Shown here one piece after another: positions 20,167-29,952 of a DNA stretch of 43,749 nt. This stretch comes from Escherichia albertii NBRC 107761 = DSM 17582 (GTDB lineage: Bacteria; Pseudomonadota; Gammaproteobacteria; Enterobacterales; Enterobacteriaceae): contig NZ_BBMY01000029.1 of assembly GCF_000759775.1 (NCBI RefSeq), positions 1-43,749 on the forward strand, in the 5' to 3' direction. The notes under the pieces were generated by a model. The model made no database searches and was not told the origin of the DNA. It saw nothing but the letters and a program-made list of their open reading frames with translations. How positions within the stretch are numbered: the first letter of the stretch is position 1; every line of letters starts with the position of its first letter. The translations under genes were made by a program, and so were the position numbers.

Positions 20167-21059
20167 TTGCTCGTACCGTCACGATCTTCAGCAATATATT
20201 GAAGCATCGTGGCGGTATATCGATGATTTCTAATCGAATAAAGATATTCCTGCATATACATTGGCGTATGCGGCGCATCAAAATATTTCAGCTTTGCCGG
20301 ATTTACCAGGCGCCAGGCAAAATGCGGGATCACCGTAAGGAAATGTCCACGCTCTACGGCGCTGATTTTGGCCATAAAACTGTATGGACGATAAATAATG
20401 GTTGGATTAATCCCACAAGGGCGCATGTTCGCATCAATCATCGCTTCAAAGTTCGCCCGGTTCTGAAAGCGCATCTGTAACTAGGGCAACTCCTGTAGCA
20501 GTTCCTGTTCTTGTCGCTCTTCATAACGGCGAGAAACAAGAAAGCCCAGTCGTAGCGGCGGCAATTCGCTGATCGCCAGATTTTCCAGGTCCTGCACGCG
20601 AGCTGAGACGTGCTGTGGGGAGATAATAAAATCAAGCTGGCGATCGAAAAGGTTGTCGATAACGCCATTTTCACTGAACTCAATCGGCTGTGCTGTAACT
20701 CCTTCATACTTATCGCCGAGGCTGATTAGCTGATCAAAAATAATTGTCGGATAAGTATTATCGATACCAATCACAATTTCACGTGAACGACGCCCTGAGT
20801 TATGGATCTCATTATCAATAGCAGAAAGCCGTTGATAAACAGGAAAAAGTTTTTGATAAAGTTCCTGCCCTGCTTTATTGAGGCTAATATTATTATCTTT
20901 GCGGGTAAACAGTGTATAACCAATTTGCTCTTCCAGAGCGGCAATACTTTTGCCAAATGGCGAGGCAGTCATATGTATTTTTTCTGCTGCCCTGGCAATA
21001 TTATTGGTTTGCGCTAATAAAATAAAATTGCGCATCTTTTTCGAAATAAAAATATCCAT
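20163..21059 (-). pseudogene. ygfI: LysR-type regulator YgfI, interrupted by an amber codon
   Basis: The reading frame would encode a 298-residue LysR-family regulator, the length of K-12 YgfI. It has an N-terminal helix-turn-helix (RNFILLAQTNNIARAAEKIHM) and an effector domain. A TAG at 20481-20483 stops translation after residue 192; the frame resumes without shift (LQMRFQNRANFEAM...) to the original stop at 20163. The change most likely is CAG (Gln) to TAG. The truncated 192-residue product keeps the DNA-binding domain but loses much of the effector domain and so is likely non-functional or deregulated. The gene is convergent with scpC, whose regulator it could have been by position; that link is inference. 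Confidence 0.9.
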
Positions 21060-21200
21060 ACCTGCTCTCCACCAACATCCCTATCCGCTTAACCGTTTCA
21101 GTAAGCCTATCCTTAATAAAATCACGGACAAAGATAGGTGATTGCGTCATGGTTTTACAGAAAATTACAGAAAAAGAAGACAATATCAGGTGAAGATATT

Positions 21201-21222
21201 AGCCCGACGAATGAGTCGGGCT
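21201..21222 (-). terminator. Hairpin terminator after yggE
   Basis: The minus strand has a stem AGCCCGAC / GTCGGGCT with a short loop, followed by AATATC. It begins 8 nt after the yggE stop codon. The T tail is weak. Confidence 0.6.
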
Positions 21223-21229
21223 GGATGTA

Positions 21230-21970
21230 TTATTTTGCGGCAGATGTTTTTGCTGGTTGTTGATCAACAGGTTCTAACTGGAAGACGACATCGACCTGAT
21301 CATCAAACTGAATTGCAGCCTGCTCATAGGTTTCCTGAGAAGAAACCGGGGCGGCATCCGCTTTCATCATCCGTACCATTGGGCTTGGTTGATAGTTTGA
21401 AACATGGTAGCGCACACTGTAAACCGGCCCCAATTTGCGATTAAAACCGGCAGCCAGCTCCTGCGCCTGATGAATCGCATCATCGATCGCCGCTTTGCGC
21501 GCTTTATCTTTATAAGAATCCGGCTGTGCCACGCCTAACGAAACAGAACGAATCTCGTTAAGCCCGGCCTTCAGCGCACCATCCAACAAAGAATTTAGTT
21601 TGTCTAACTGACGCAACGTCACTTCTACCGTTCTCACAGCCCGGTAACCTTTCAGAATACTTTTACCGTCCTGGTAATCGTAATCTGGCTGGGTCCGTAA
21701 ATTCGCAGAACGAATATCCTTTTTGGCTATCTGATTGAGTTCAAGGAAAGAGATATATTGCGCAACGCGTTCATCCGCCTGTTTCTTAGCTGTAGCAGCA
21801 TCCTTCGCAGCCACGTTAACTTCAATAGCAAGAGTGGCGATATCTGGCACCGCATCGACACTTGCCGTACCGGAGGTAACAATATGCGGTCCATCCGGCA
21901 ATTCGTTAGCTTGCACCGCCATCCCGCTAAAACCCATCAATGCCGCCAGGGCGATAACTTTGAACTTCAC
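21230..21970 (-). CDS. yggE: Periplasmic SIMPL-domain protein YggE
   Basis: A 246-residue secreted protein. The N terminus is a clear Sec signal peptide (MKFKVIALAALMGFSGMAVQA, cleavage expected after AVQA), followed by a SIMPL (DUF541) domain starting HIVTSGTASVDAVPDIATLAIEV. E. coli YggE has been connected to lowering oxidative stress; its molecular activity is not known. Three alternating basic/lysine segments (AKDAATAKKQADERV) look helical. It has its own hairpin and lies downstream of argO. Confidence 0.93.
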   Translation of the reverse strand: MKFKVIALAALMGFSGMAVQANELPDGPHIVTSGTASVDAVPDIATLAIEVNVAAKDAATAKKQADERVAQYISFLELNQIAKKDIRSANLRTQPDYDYQDGKSILKGYRAVRTVEVTLRQLDKLNSLLDGALKAGLNEIRSVSLGVAQPDSYKDKARKAAIDDAIHQAQELAAGFNRKLGPVYSVRYHVSNYQPSPMVRMMKADAAPVSSQETYEQAAIQFDDQVDVVFQLEPVDQQPAKTSAAK

Positions 21971-22063
21971 GTTAGTCTCTCCGTGTTAATTGACTTGCCC
22001 ACAATTTCAGGACCTCTGGAGGCAAGCTTAGCGGTTCTGTTTTAATTTTCCATCAGATAGCGC

Positions 22064-22699
22064 CTAACTGAATAAGGCTTGTACATGAGCAATGCCATCT
22101 TTCGCCAGTTGCAGGGCGATAAACCACATCACACCCCCCACAATAATATTGATAATACGCTGTGCATTGGCAGTTCGCAGACGCGGCGCCAACCAGGCAG
22201 CTAACAACGCCAGGCCAAAAAACCACAGAAAAGAAGCACTAATCGTACCAAGTGCAAACCAGCGTTTTGGCTCCGGGGCCAGCTGCCCACCCAGGCTGCC
22301 CAATACCACAAAGGTATCCAGATAAACATGCGGATTCAGCCAGGTGACTGCCAACATAGTGGCGATAATTTTCCATCGTCCCTGCTTCATCATCCCGGCA
22401 CTGACTAGCTCAGTATTGCTGCTCATTACGTTTTTAAAAGCACCAAAACCATACCACAGCAAAAAAGCAACGCCACCCCAGGTCACCAGCGCCAGCAACC
22501 ATGGCGACTGCATGAGTAACGCACTACCGCCAAAAACACCGGCGCAAATAAGCAGCAAATCGCTGAGTGCACAAAGCAAGGCCGTCATAATATGGTATTG
22601 GCGACGAATCCCCTGATTCATTACAAACGCATTTTGTGGGCCAATCGGCAGGATCATTGCAGCACCAAGAGCAAGTCCTTGAAAATAATAAGATATCAC
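22064..22699 (-). CDS. argO: Arginine exporter ArgO
   Basis: A 211-residue LysE/ArgO-family inner-membrane exporter with about six membrane helices. The family start [31 protein letters not shown] is intact, with the conserved GPQNAFV motif. It exports L-arginine and is activated by ArgP (13637-14530). In K-12 mscS lies directly upstream in the same direction; here a plus-strand accessory gene has been inserted between the two, so argO has its promoter in the 214-bp divergent gap. Confidence 0.96.
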   Translation of the reverse strand: MISYYFQGLALGAAMILPIGPQNAFVMNQGIRRQYHIMTALLCALSDLLLICAGVFGGSALLMQSPWLLALVTWGGVAFLLWYGFGAFKNVMSSNTELVSAGMMKQGRWKIIATMLAVTWLNPHVYLDTFVVLGSLGGQLAPEPKRWFALGTISASFLWFFGLALLAAWLAPRLRTANAQRIINIIVGGVMWFIALQLAKDGIAHVQALFS

Positions 22700-22913
22700 G
22701 TTAATTATTCCGATTTAATTATCTGACGCGGAGACTATAGTGCGGGAATAACATTAGTAGAAATTGATAATATTAATAGTGTATAAATTATTTTAATAAC
22801 AAACAAAATAATCCTATCTGGGAACTGAATTTAAGATAAAAACACCATTATTTCCCATAGCGCAACTGACACTATGGCATGCTTACCTGCTCGCTTTGTA
22901 AAGGATTGATATT
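22700..22913. promoter_or_regulatory. Divergent control region argO / accessory gene
   Basis: A very AT-rich 214-bp interval with runs such as TTGATAATATTAATAGTG and AAATTATTTTAATAAC. It must contain the ArgP-dependent argO promoter on one strand and the promoter of the accessory gene on the other. A ribosome site (AAAGGATTG) precedes the ATG at 22914. Confidence 0.45.
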
Positions 22914-23843
22914 ATGCAAGCATATGATCTTACTCTTCTCCCCTATCCTATACGCGAGAATACACCACGCCAGCAAGGTTGGTGTTTTGGACTGCCTTCA
23001 GGAATAACACCTGAACAATGGCCGCTGGACCCAAATAATGGCTTTCCGCTGAATCACGGTTTTACCCTGTTGCTGCCGACGGATTATCGGATCTATGGGC
23101 CAGAAATCGTCGCCCTATCTTTCTTTGCTGTTGCTCCCGAACAAAACGATGGAGGAACACCATGCACAGAAGAAATATTGAATGCATTCGAGCATTTTGA
23201 ACCTTCCACACCGCCTGAAGACCCTGATCTTTATCTCTTCTGGCTAGCAGAGAAAAAACGCCATCCATTGCTATTTCGGATGGAAGATATATTAGGCTGT
23301 TCTTATGCGATTATTTTGTTGACTCAATACGAATTTGAAGGTCCATTTTGTCAGCCGCCAGAACTCCTGCCAAATCGCTATCGCGATCAACAAGCGCCCC
23401 CCGCATGGCTATCCTCAGGCAGTGCTTTTAATTATTTCCAGTCAAATATCAGGTCAAAAGATACACCTGAAAGTAATTTTGTATATCGCAAATTTGGTAC
23501 CCTTCCAGAACACTCGCTAGCATTCAATCTGGCTATTTCCTGCCAGCCACGTGCTTTCGATCCGAATGCGGGTATCAGTCCAACGGAAGATGATAATGGG
23601 GAATATCAGTCAATTTACTCTTTTTATGAAGATTCAGAGGGTGAGAGTAAATGTGAAATTCAACAATGGCATAGCGCACATCACGCCAATCACCTTGGCG
23701 GTTCCATGGCACCCGTTCAGTTCATTCCAGATGATATATCACCTTATTATATTGAATTTGAGGAATACTTCGGCGGATATAACTTTGGTGCAGGCAATGC
23801 ATGGCTGGACTTTAAAAATATGAAATTTGATTTCAGTTGTTAA
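22914..23843 (+). CDS. Accessory protein of unknown function (possible YwqG/DUF1963-like)
   Basis: A 309-residue soluble acidic protein with no signal peptide or membrane helix, rich in proline, aromatic residues and acidic residues. I do not recognise it firmly. The C-terminal part (HHANHLGGSMAPVQFIP ... YFGGYNFGAGNAWLDFKN) loosely recalls the C-terminal pattern of YwqG/DUF1963 proteins (H.LGG...Q followed by a glycine-rich aromatic strand). The gene is AT-richer than its neighbours and stands on the opposite strand between mscS and argO, a position empty in K-12. It is followed by a perfect palindromic terminator shared with mscS. These features suggest horizontal acquisition. Confidence 0.8.
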   Translation: MQAYDLTLLPYPIRENTPRQQGWCFGLPSGITPEQWPLDPNNGFPLNHGFTLLLPTDYRIYGPEIVALSFFAVAPEQNDGGTPCTEEILNAFEHFEPSTPPEDPDLYLFWLAEKKRHPLLFRMEDILGCSYAIILLTQYEFEGPFCQPPELLPNRYRDQQAPPAWLSSGSAFNYFQSNIRSKDTPESNFVYRKFGTLPEHSLAFNLAISCQPRAFDPNAGISPTEDDNGEYQSIYSFYEDSEGESKCEIQQWHSAHHANHLGGSMAPVQFIPDDISPYYIEFEEYFGGYNFGAGNAWLDFKNMKFDFSC

Positions 23844-23844
23844 A

Positions 23845-23878
23845 AAAGAAGGCTTATCGATATCGATAAGCCTTCTTT
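23845..23878. terminator. Bidirectional terminator, perfect 34-nt palindrome
   Basis: The arm AAAGAAGGCTTATCGAT is followed directly by its exact reverse complement. It lies 2 nt after the stop of the plus-strand accessory gene and 10 nt after the stop of the minus-strand mscS, and ends in TTT on both strands, so it can terminate both converging transcripts. Confidence 0.85.
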
Positions 23879-23888
23879 ACATCATTAA

Positions 23889-24740
<852 letters not shown>

Positions 24741-24879
24741 TCAATATTCCTTTTCAACTGACTCAAAATGGAGAAAAACTCCGCCGCCATATGGCGGACA
24801 GTCAGACAAGGGTAAACAAAAAATAATAATTTTGCCAAATAGATCACAGATTTCCCCTATCCATCACCTTGCTTTTGGC

Positions 24880-24903
24880 GAAAAAAAGCCCCGCTGAGCG
24901 GGT
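24880..24903 (-). terminator. Second (distal) terminator of fbaA
   Basis: On the minus strand ACCCGCTCAGCGGGGC is followed by seven T. The flanking GGCGAAAAAAAG...GAGCGGG is nearly the same as in the proximal terminator at 25050-25073, so one is a duplicate of the other. Confidence 0.8.
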
Positions 24904-24935
24904 TCTCAGACAGATGACAATGTGCGCTTTGTCAT

Positions 24936-25034
24936 GCCGGATGCGGCGTGAACGCCTTATCCGGCCTACAAAAAACTGCAAATTCAAGATATTGCAGGAT
25001 ACGTGTAGGCCTGATAAGCACAGCGCATCAGGCA
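24936..25034. repeat. BIME: two inverted REP elements
   Basis: A typical REP GCCGGATGCGGCGTGAACGC...CCGGCCTAC at 24936-24969 is followed after 35 nt by an inverted partner GTAGGCCTGATAAGCACAGC...CAGGCA at 25005-25034. It lies between the two fbaA terminators. The remainder of 24741-25097 (mscS upstream to fbaA end) shows no gene. Confidence 0.9.
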
Positions 25035-25049
25035 ATTTTTCTTCTGGCG

Positions 25050-25073
25050 AAAAAAAGACCCGCAGAGCGGGCC
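25050..25073 (-). terminator. Proximal terminator of fbaA
   Basis: On the minus strand CCCGC-TCT-GCGGG is followed by TCTTTTTTT. It begins about 25 nt after the fbaA stop codon. Confidence 0.9.
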
Positions 25074-25097
25074 TTGAGATAAGCAGAAAGGAATATC

Positions 25098-26177
25098 TTA
25101 CAGAACGTCGATTGCGTTCAGTTCCTGGAATGCTTTTTCCAGACGAGCAATCATTGAAGTCTGGCCGGCACGCAGCCATACGCGCGGATCGTAGTATTTC
25201 TTGTTCGGCTGGTCTTCGCCTTTCGGGTTGCCCAGCTGCCCCTGCAGGTAAGCTTCGTTCGCTTTGTAGTAGTTCAGAACGCCTTCCCAGGTTGCCCATT
25301 GGGTATCGGTATCGATGTTCATTTTAACTACGCCGTAGCTTACGGAGTCCTTGATTTCCTGAGCAGTAGAACCGGAACCGCCGTGGAATACGAAGTTCAG
25401 GCTGTTGTGCGGCAGGTTGTGTTTCTTAGAAACATACTCCTGAGAGTCGCGCAGGATGGTCGGAGTCAGAACTACGTTACCCGGCTTGTAAACACCGTGT
25501 ACGTTACCGAAGGAAGCTGCGATGGTGAAACGCGGGCTGATTTTGCTCAGCTCGGTGTATGCGTAATCAACGTCTTCCGGCTGGGTGTACAGTGCAGAAG
25601 CGTCCATGTGGCTGTTGTCCACGCCGTCTTCTTCACCACCGGTGCAACCCAGTTCGATTTCCAGAGTCATGCCGATTTTGGACATGCGCGCCAGGTATTT
25701 AGAGCAGATTTCGATGTTTTCGTGCAGAGACTCTTCAGACAGGTCGATCATGTGAGAAGAGAACAGCGGTTTACCGGTAGCAGCGAAATGTTTTTCACCC
25801 GCGTCCAGCAGACCGTCGATCCACGGCAGCAGTTTCTTCGCACAGTGGTCAGTATGCAGGATAACCGGAACACCATAGTGTTCAGCCATCTGGTGAACGT
25901 GATGCGCACCAGAGATCGCCCCCAGGATAGCAGCGCCCTGCGGAACGTCAGATTTCACGCCTTTACCAGCGATAAAGGAAGCACCACCGTTGGAGAACTG
26001 AACGATAACCGGCGCTCTAACTTTAGCAGCGGTTTCCAGTACGGCGTTGATGGAGTCAGTACCGACGCAGTTTACTGCTGGCAGTGCGAAGTTGTTTTCT
26101 TTTGCTACCTGGAAAACTTTCTGTACGTCATCACCAGTGATTACGCCAGGTTTTACGAAATCAAAAATCTTAGACAT
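25098..26177 (-). CDS. fbaA: Fructose-bisphosphate aldolase, class II
   Basis: A 359-residue zinc aldolase cleaving fructose 1,6-bisphosphate to dihydroxyacetone phosphate and glyceraldehyde 3-phosphate. The zinc/catalytic segment HTDHCAKK (Asp109, His110), the ELGCTGGEEDGVD loop (Glu174 region), FGNVHGVYK (His226) and FHGGSGS (His264) are all present. I selected the ATG at 26177 (MSKIFDFV), the standard E. coli start; the upstream extension in the open frame is unconvincing. It follows pgk by 142 bp in the epd-pgk-fbaA cluster and has two terminators. Confidence 0.98.
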   Translation of the reverse strand: MSKIFDFVKPGVITGDDVQKVFQVAKENNFALPAVNCVGTDSINAVLETAAKVRAPVIVQFSNGGASFIAGKGVKSDVPQGAAILGAISGAHHVHQMAEHYGVPVILHTDHCAKKLLPWIDGLLDAGEKHFAATGKPLFSSHMIDLSEESLHENIEICSKYLARMSKIGMTLEIELGCTGGEEDGVDNSHMDASALYTQPEDVDYAYTELSKISPRFTIAASFGNVHGVYKPGNVVLTPTILRDSQEYVSKKHNLPHNSLNFVFHGGSGSTAQEIKDSVSYGVVKMNIDTDTQWATWEGVLNYYKANEAYLQGQLGNPKGEDQPNKKYYDPRVWLRAGQTSMIARLEKAFQELNAIDVL

Positions 26178-26292
26178 GTCTCTTGTCCTGTATCGTCGGG
26201 CCTTATACTCCTCATACTTCAAGTTGTATGTGCTGCGTCTTGAATTATTTAGAGTATGAAAAATTGCGTGCTACATGAGCGCGCGGCAACAA

Positions 26293-26310
26293 GGGCAGGT
26301 TTCCCTGCCC
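26293..26310 (-). terminator. Hairpin between pgk and fbaA
   Basis: A GGGCAGG / CCTGCCC stem with a GAAA tetraloop on the minus strand, 10 nt after the pgk stop. The minus-strand tail TTGTTG is poor in T, so it probably attenuates or stabilises the pgk message rather than fully stopping read-through to fbaA. Confidence 0.55.
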
Positions 26311-26319
26311 TGTGATTTT

Positions 26320-27483
26320 TTACTTCTTAGCGCGCTCTTCGAGCATCGCTACTGCAGGCAGTACTTTACCTTCCACGAATTCGAGGAATGCGCCGCCGCC
26401 AGTGGAGATGTAGGAAATTTTGTCAGCAATGCCGAACAGATCGATTGCTGCCAGAGTGTCACCGCCGCCAGCGATGGAGAACGCTTCGCTGTCTGCGATA
26501 GCGTTAGCCACAATTTCAGTCCCTTTACGGAAGTTCGGGAATTCGAACACACCAACCGGGCCGTTCCACAGAATGGTTTTCGCATTCTTCAGGATTTCAG
26601 CCAGTTCCTGTGCAGAAGCGTCGCCGATATCCAGGATCTGCTCGTCAGCTTTCACGTCGTTAACCGATTTCAGAGTAGCCGGAGCGGTTTCAGAGAATTC
26701 AGTTGCTACGCGAACATCAGAAGGAACCGGGATGTTGCAGGTGGTCAGCAGACGTTTAGCTTCGTCAACCAGGTCAGCTTCGTACAGGGATTTACCCACA
26801 TCGTGGCCTTGTGCCGCGATAAAGGTGTTAGCAATACCACCACCAACGATCAGTTGGTCAGCGATTTTAGACAGGGAGTCCAGAACGGTCAGTTTGGTAG
26901 AAACTTTAGAACCACCAACGATAGCCACCATCGGGCGAGCTGGTTCTTTCAGTGCTTTACCCAGCGCGTCCAGTTCAGCCGCCAGCAGCGGGCCTGCACA
27001 TGCAACGTCAGCAAATTTACCGATACCGTGCGTAGAAGCCTGAGCGCGGTGAGCTGTACCGAATGCATCCATTACAAACACGTCACACAGTGCAGCGTAT
27101 TTTTTGGACAGGGTTTCGTCGTCTTTCTTCTCGCCTTTGTTGAAGCGAACGTTTTCCAGAACAACCAGTTCACCTTCAGCAACGTCAACGCCGTCGAGGT
27201 AATCTTTGACCAGACGAACCGGATTAGACAGTTTATCTTTCAGGTAGTTAACAACCGGCAGCAGAGAGAATTCTTCGTTGTACTCGCCTTCGGTAGGACG
27301 ACCCAGGTGGGAAGTTACCATCACTTTTGCGCCTTGTTTCAGGGCCAGTTCGATGGTCGGCAGAGAAGCACGGATACGCGCATCGCTGGTTACTTTCCCG
27401 TCTTTTACTGGTACGTTCAGATCCGCACGGATAAATACACGTTTCCCAGCAAGATCCAGATCGGTCATCTTAATTACAGACAT
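26320..27483 (-). CDS. pgk: Phosphoglycerate kinase
   Basis: A 387-residue glycolytic kinase transferring phosphate from 1,3-bisphosphoglycerate to ADP. The N-domain substrate segment [15 protein letters not shown], the HLGRPTEG loop, and the C-domain nucleotide motifs GGSKVSTKL and GGGDTLAAI are all typical and complete. It is 48 bp after epd and upstream of fbaA, so the three are co-expressed. Confidence 0.98.
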
Positions 27484-27531
27484 GGTGAATCCTCTCGTTG
27501 ATTCTAAAAGTTTTGCAGACGCGCACGCGTC

Positions 27532-28551
27532 TTACCTGAAGGCAACAGCGGTCATCGCTAACGTCGTGTCAAGCATTCGGTTAGCAAAGCCCCATTCGTT
27601 ATCGCACCAGACCAACGTTTTGATCAGATGTGCGCCACTGACCCGGGTTTGGGTGCCATCGACAATGGCACTGTGCGGATCGTGGTTAAAATCTACAGAG
27701 ACCAACGGCAATTCCGTATAGTCAACTATACCATGAAATGCACCTTGTGCTGCTTTTTGCAGCAATCGATTGACTTCATTGGCTTTTACCGGTTTCTTCA
27801 CCGTTACGCTTAAATCGATTGCCGTCACATTGATGGTCGGCACACGTACCGCAATCGCCTCAAAGCGATCGTTAAACTGCGGAAAAAATCGTGTGATACC
27901 GGCGGCCAGTTTTGTATCGACCGGAATAATCGACTGGCTGGCAGCCCGGGTGCGGTGCAGGTCAGGATGGTACGCATCAATAACCTGTTGATCGTGCATG
28001 GCGGAGTGAATTGTGGTCACAGTGCCAGATTCAATACCGTACGCATCATCTAACAATTTGATGACGGGAATTATGCAATTCGTGGTACAGGAGGCATTAG
28101 AAACGATGCGGTGTTCCGCCCGAAGTTGATCCTGATTGACGCCATAAACAACAGTTGCGTCGAGATCATTACTGCCAGGATGTGAAAAGAGCACTTTTTT
28201 GGCCCCGGCGGCAATGTGTGCTTCGCCATGCTCGCGGGTGCCATATACGCCGGTACAGTCAAGGACCACATCAACGCCAAGTTCACGCCAGGGCAGCGAT
28301 TGCAGTGAACGTTCATGCAATACGCGGATGGCGTCACCACCAACAAAAAGCTGATCGCGTTCCTGGCGAACTTCCCAGGCAAAACGGCCATGGCTGGTGT
28401 CGTATTTCAACAAATGCGCCATGCCCGCAGCATCCGCCAGTTCGTTGATTGCCACCACGGTAATTTCCGCCCGACGTCCTGATTCATACAAAGCACGAAC
28501 CACATTACGCCCGATGCGACCGAAGCCATTTATCGCTACGCGTACGGTCAT
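27532..28551 (-). CDS. epd: D-erythrose-4-phosphate dehydrogenase
   Basis: A 339-residue GAPDH-family enzyme oxidising erythrose 4-phosphate to 4-phosphoerythronate, the first step of pyridoxal phosphate biosynthesis. The Rossmann start [17 protein letters not shown] and catalytic Cys155 in SNASCTTNC are present. I set the start at 28551 (MTVRVAING), the usual length; the frame is open 28 codons further but in non-homologous sequence. It is first in epd-pgk-fbaA. A Cra operator lies about 125 bp upstream. Confidence 0.97.
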   Translation of the reverse strand: MTVRVAINGFGRIGRNVVRALYESGRRAEITVVAINELADAAGMAHLLKYDTSHGRFAWEVRQERDQLFVGGDAIRVLHERSLQSLPWRELGVDVVLDCTGVYGTREHGEAHIAAGAKKVLFSHPGSNDLDATVVYGVNQDQLRAEHRIVSNASCTTNCIIPVIKLLDDAYGIESGTVTTIHSAMHDQQVIDAYHPDLHRTRAASQSIIPVDTKLAAGITRFFPQFNDRFEAIAVRVPTINVTAIDLSVTVKKPVKANEVNRLLQKAAQGAFHGIVDYTELPLVSVDFNHDPHSAIVDGTQTRVSGAHLIKTLVWCDNEWGFANRMLDTTLAMTAVAFR

Positions 28552-28674
28552 AGATCTCCTGCAAGGCTTTCCCTGAGCAAATTTGCCAGACAGAGTAATC
28601 CAGCAAATCGTCCGGGGAAACCTTACCTGTCGCAAACTGCGACTGATTGGTTAATTGTCGAACATTTAATCGAC

Positions 28675-28686
28675 TGAAACGCTTCA
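28675..28686. promoter_or_regulatory. Cra (FruR) operator upstream of epd
   Basis: The 12-mer TGAAACGCTTCA fits the Cra consensus TGAAACGNTTCA. Cra is known to repress the epd-pgk promoter in E. coli, so this site fits established regulation. It lies in the 371-bp divergent gap (28552-28922) that also must hold the promoter of the accessory ECF operon; the rest of the gap shows no gene. Confidence 0.8.
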
Positions 28687-28922
28687 GCTAGAATAAGCGA
28701 AACGTGGAATAAAAGGAATGATTGTCCAGTCAAAGAAGACAATTATCTGACTTACGTCACGTTTTCAGCCCCGCCCCTGTGGAATTTATTTCACTTTGCA
28801 GAATCACGAATAAGCGTAGCAAAATCTTTTCGTTGTGCCGTCACAAACCCTGACTTATATCAGAATATGACTGATGCAGCGTCGATATTATCCGCAATAC
28901 GTCCGAGTTTCGGAGTACTCCA

Positions 28923-29351
28923 ATGATGACATTGCCCTACCCATATTCTTCCTCCGCACGTTTTTACGCGCTGCGCCTGCTCCCCGGGCAGGAAGTTCTC
29001 TCCCAATTACGCGCCTTCGCGCAACAACAACTCCACGCCGCGTGGATTGCAGGTTGTACCGGCAGTCTGACTGACGTCGCCTTACGCTATGCCGGGCAAG
29101 AAAACACTGCCCTGCTAAGCGGTAAGTTCGAAGTCATCGCATTGAACGGCACGCTGGAACAGAGTGGTGAACATCTTCATCTCTGCGTTTCCGATCCACA
29201 CGGCACGATGCTTGGCGGTCATATGATGCCCGGCTGTACCGTGCGGACCACGCTTGAACTGGTGATCGGCTGCCTTGAGGAACTGGCGTTTAGCCGCCAG
29301 TCTTGCGCGCTTTCTGGTTACGACGAGTTGCATATTTCCCCCGTTAAATAA
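28923..29351 (+). CDS. PPC/DUF296-domain protein
   Basis: A 142-residue protein consisting of a single PPC (DUF296) domain. The recognisable parts are SSARFYALRLLPGQEVLSQLRAF, the CTGSLTDVALRYA strand and the HLHLCVSDPHGTMLGGHMMPGC core, including the conserved GGH and metal-binding-type histidines. In plants this domain is attached to AT-hooks, while bacterial stand-alone members form trimers of unsettled function. It begins an apparent operon with ECF transporter genes 22 bp downstream, so it may sense or bind the transported substrate; that is inference. The operon is absent from K-12 as I recall it. Confidence 0.85.
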   Translation: MMTLPYPYSSSARFYALRLLPGQEVLSQLRAFAQQQLHAAWIAGCTGSLTDVALRYAGQENTALLSGKFEVIALNGTLEQSGEHLHLCVSDPHGTMLGGHMMPGCTVRTTLELVIGCLEELAFSRQSCALSGYDELHISPVK

Positions 29352-29373
29352 CTACTTTCAGTGAGGTTTTCTT

Positions 29374-29952
29374 ATGGCGCGTCGCCACTTTTCCAGTCAG
29401 GCATTGGTGTTGATCGTTATATCTATCGCCATCAATATGATCGGCGGGCAACTGGCCAGCATGGTCAAATTACCTATTTTTCTCGACTCCATCGGCACAC
29501 TTATTAGCGCGGTACTGCTTGGTCCGGTGATCGGGATGCTGACCGGTTTACTGACCAATTTACTCTGGGGATTGCTGACCGACCCGATCGCCGCCGCATT
29601 TGCGCCCGTCGCGATGGTCATCGGCCTGGTCGCCGGTTGGCTGGCGCGAGCGGGTTGGTTTCGCACCCTGCCAAAAGTCGTTGTTAGCGGCGTGATTATT
29701 ACGCTTGCGGTAACGGTCGTCGCTGTACCGCTGCGTACTGCGCTGTTCGGCGGCGTGACAGGAAGCGGAGCCGATTTGTTCGTTGCCTGGATGCACTCGA
29801 TGGGGCAAAACCTGGTGGAGTCGGTGGCGATTACGGTGATAGGCGCGAACCTGGTCGATAAAGTTCTCACAGCAGTGATTGTCTGGCTTTTGCTCCGACA
29901 GTTGCCGATTCGCACCACACGCCATTTTCCGGCAATGGCTGCCGTGCGCTAA
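29374..29952 (+). CDS. ECF transporter S component (substrate-binding membrane subunit), substrate unknown
   Basis: A 192-residue very hydrophobic protein with about six membrane segments, the size of an ECF S component. Typical are the LPIFLDSIGTLISAVLLGPVIGMLTGLLTNL region and a DPIAAAFAPVAMVIGLVAGWLAR segment. S components bind the vitamin or micronutrient and associate with the T-A-A' module encoded next. I cannot assign the ligand from sequence. Gene order (PPC gene, S, T, A, A') with minimal spacing supports one dedicated (group I) ECF transporter. Confidence 0.85.
   Translation: MARRHFSSQALVLIVISIAINMIGGQLASMVKLPIFLDSIGTLISAVLLGPVIGMLTGLLTNLLWGLLTDPIAAAFAPVAMVIGLVAGWLARAGWFRTLPKVVVSGVIITLAVTVVAVPLRTALFGGVTGSGADLFVAWMHSMGQNLVESVAITVIGANLVDKVLTAVIVWLLLRQLPIRTTRHFPAMAAVR

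Noticed and set aside
26275-27501. 408-codon plus-strand open frame opposite pgk
   Set aside because: Antisense shadow of highly expressed pgk; no homology recognised and no spacing for a gene.
28779-28795. TGTGGAATTTATTTCAC upstream of epd as a CRP site
   Set aside because: The half-sites are 2 bp too far apart for the TGTGA-N6-TCACA spacing.
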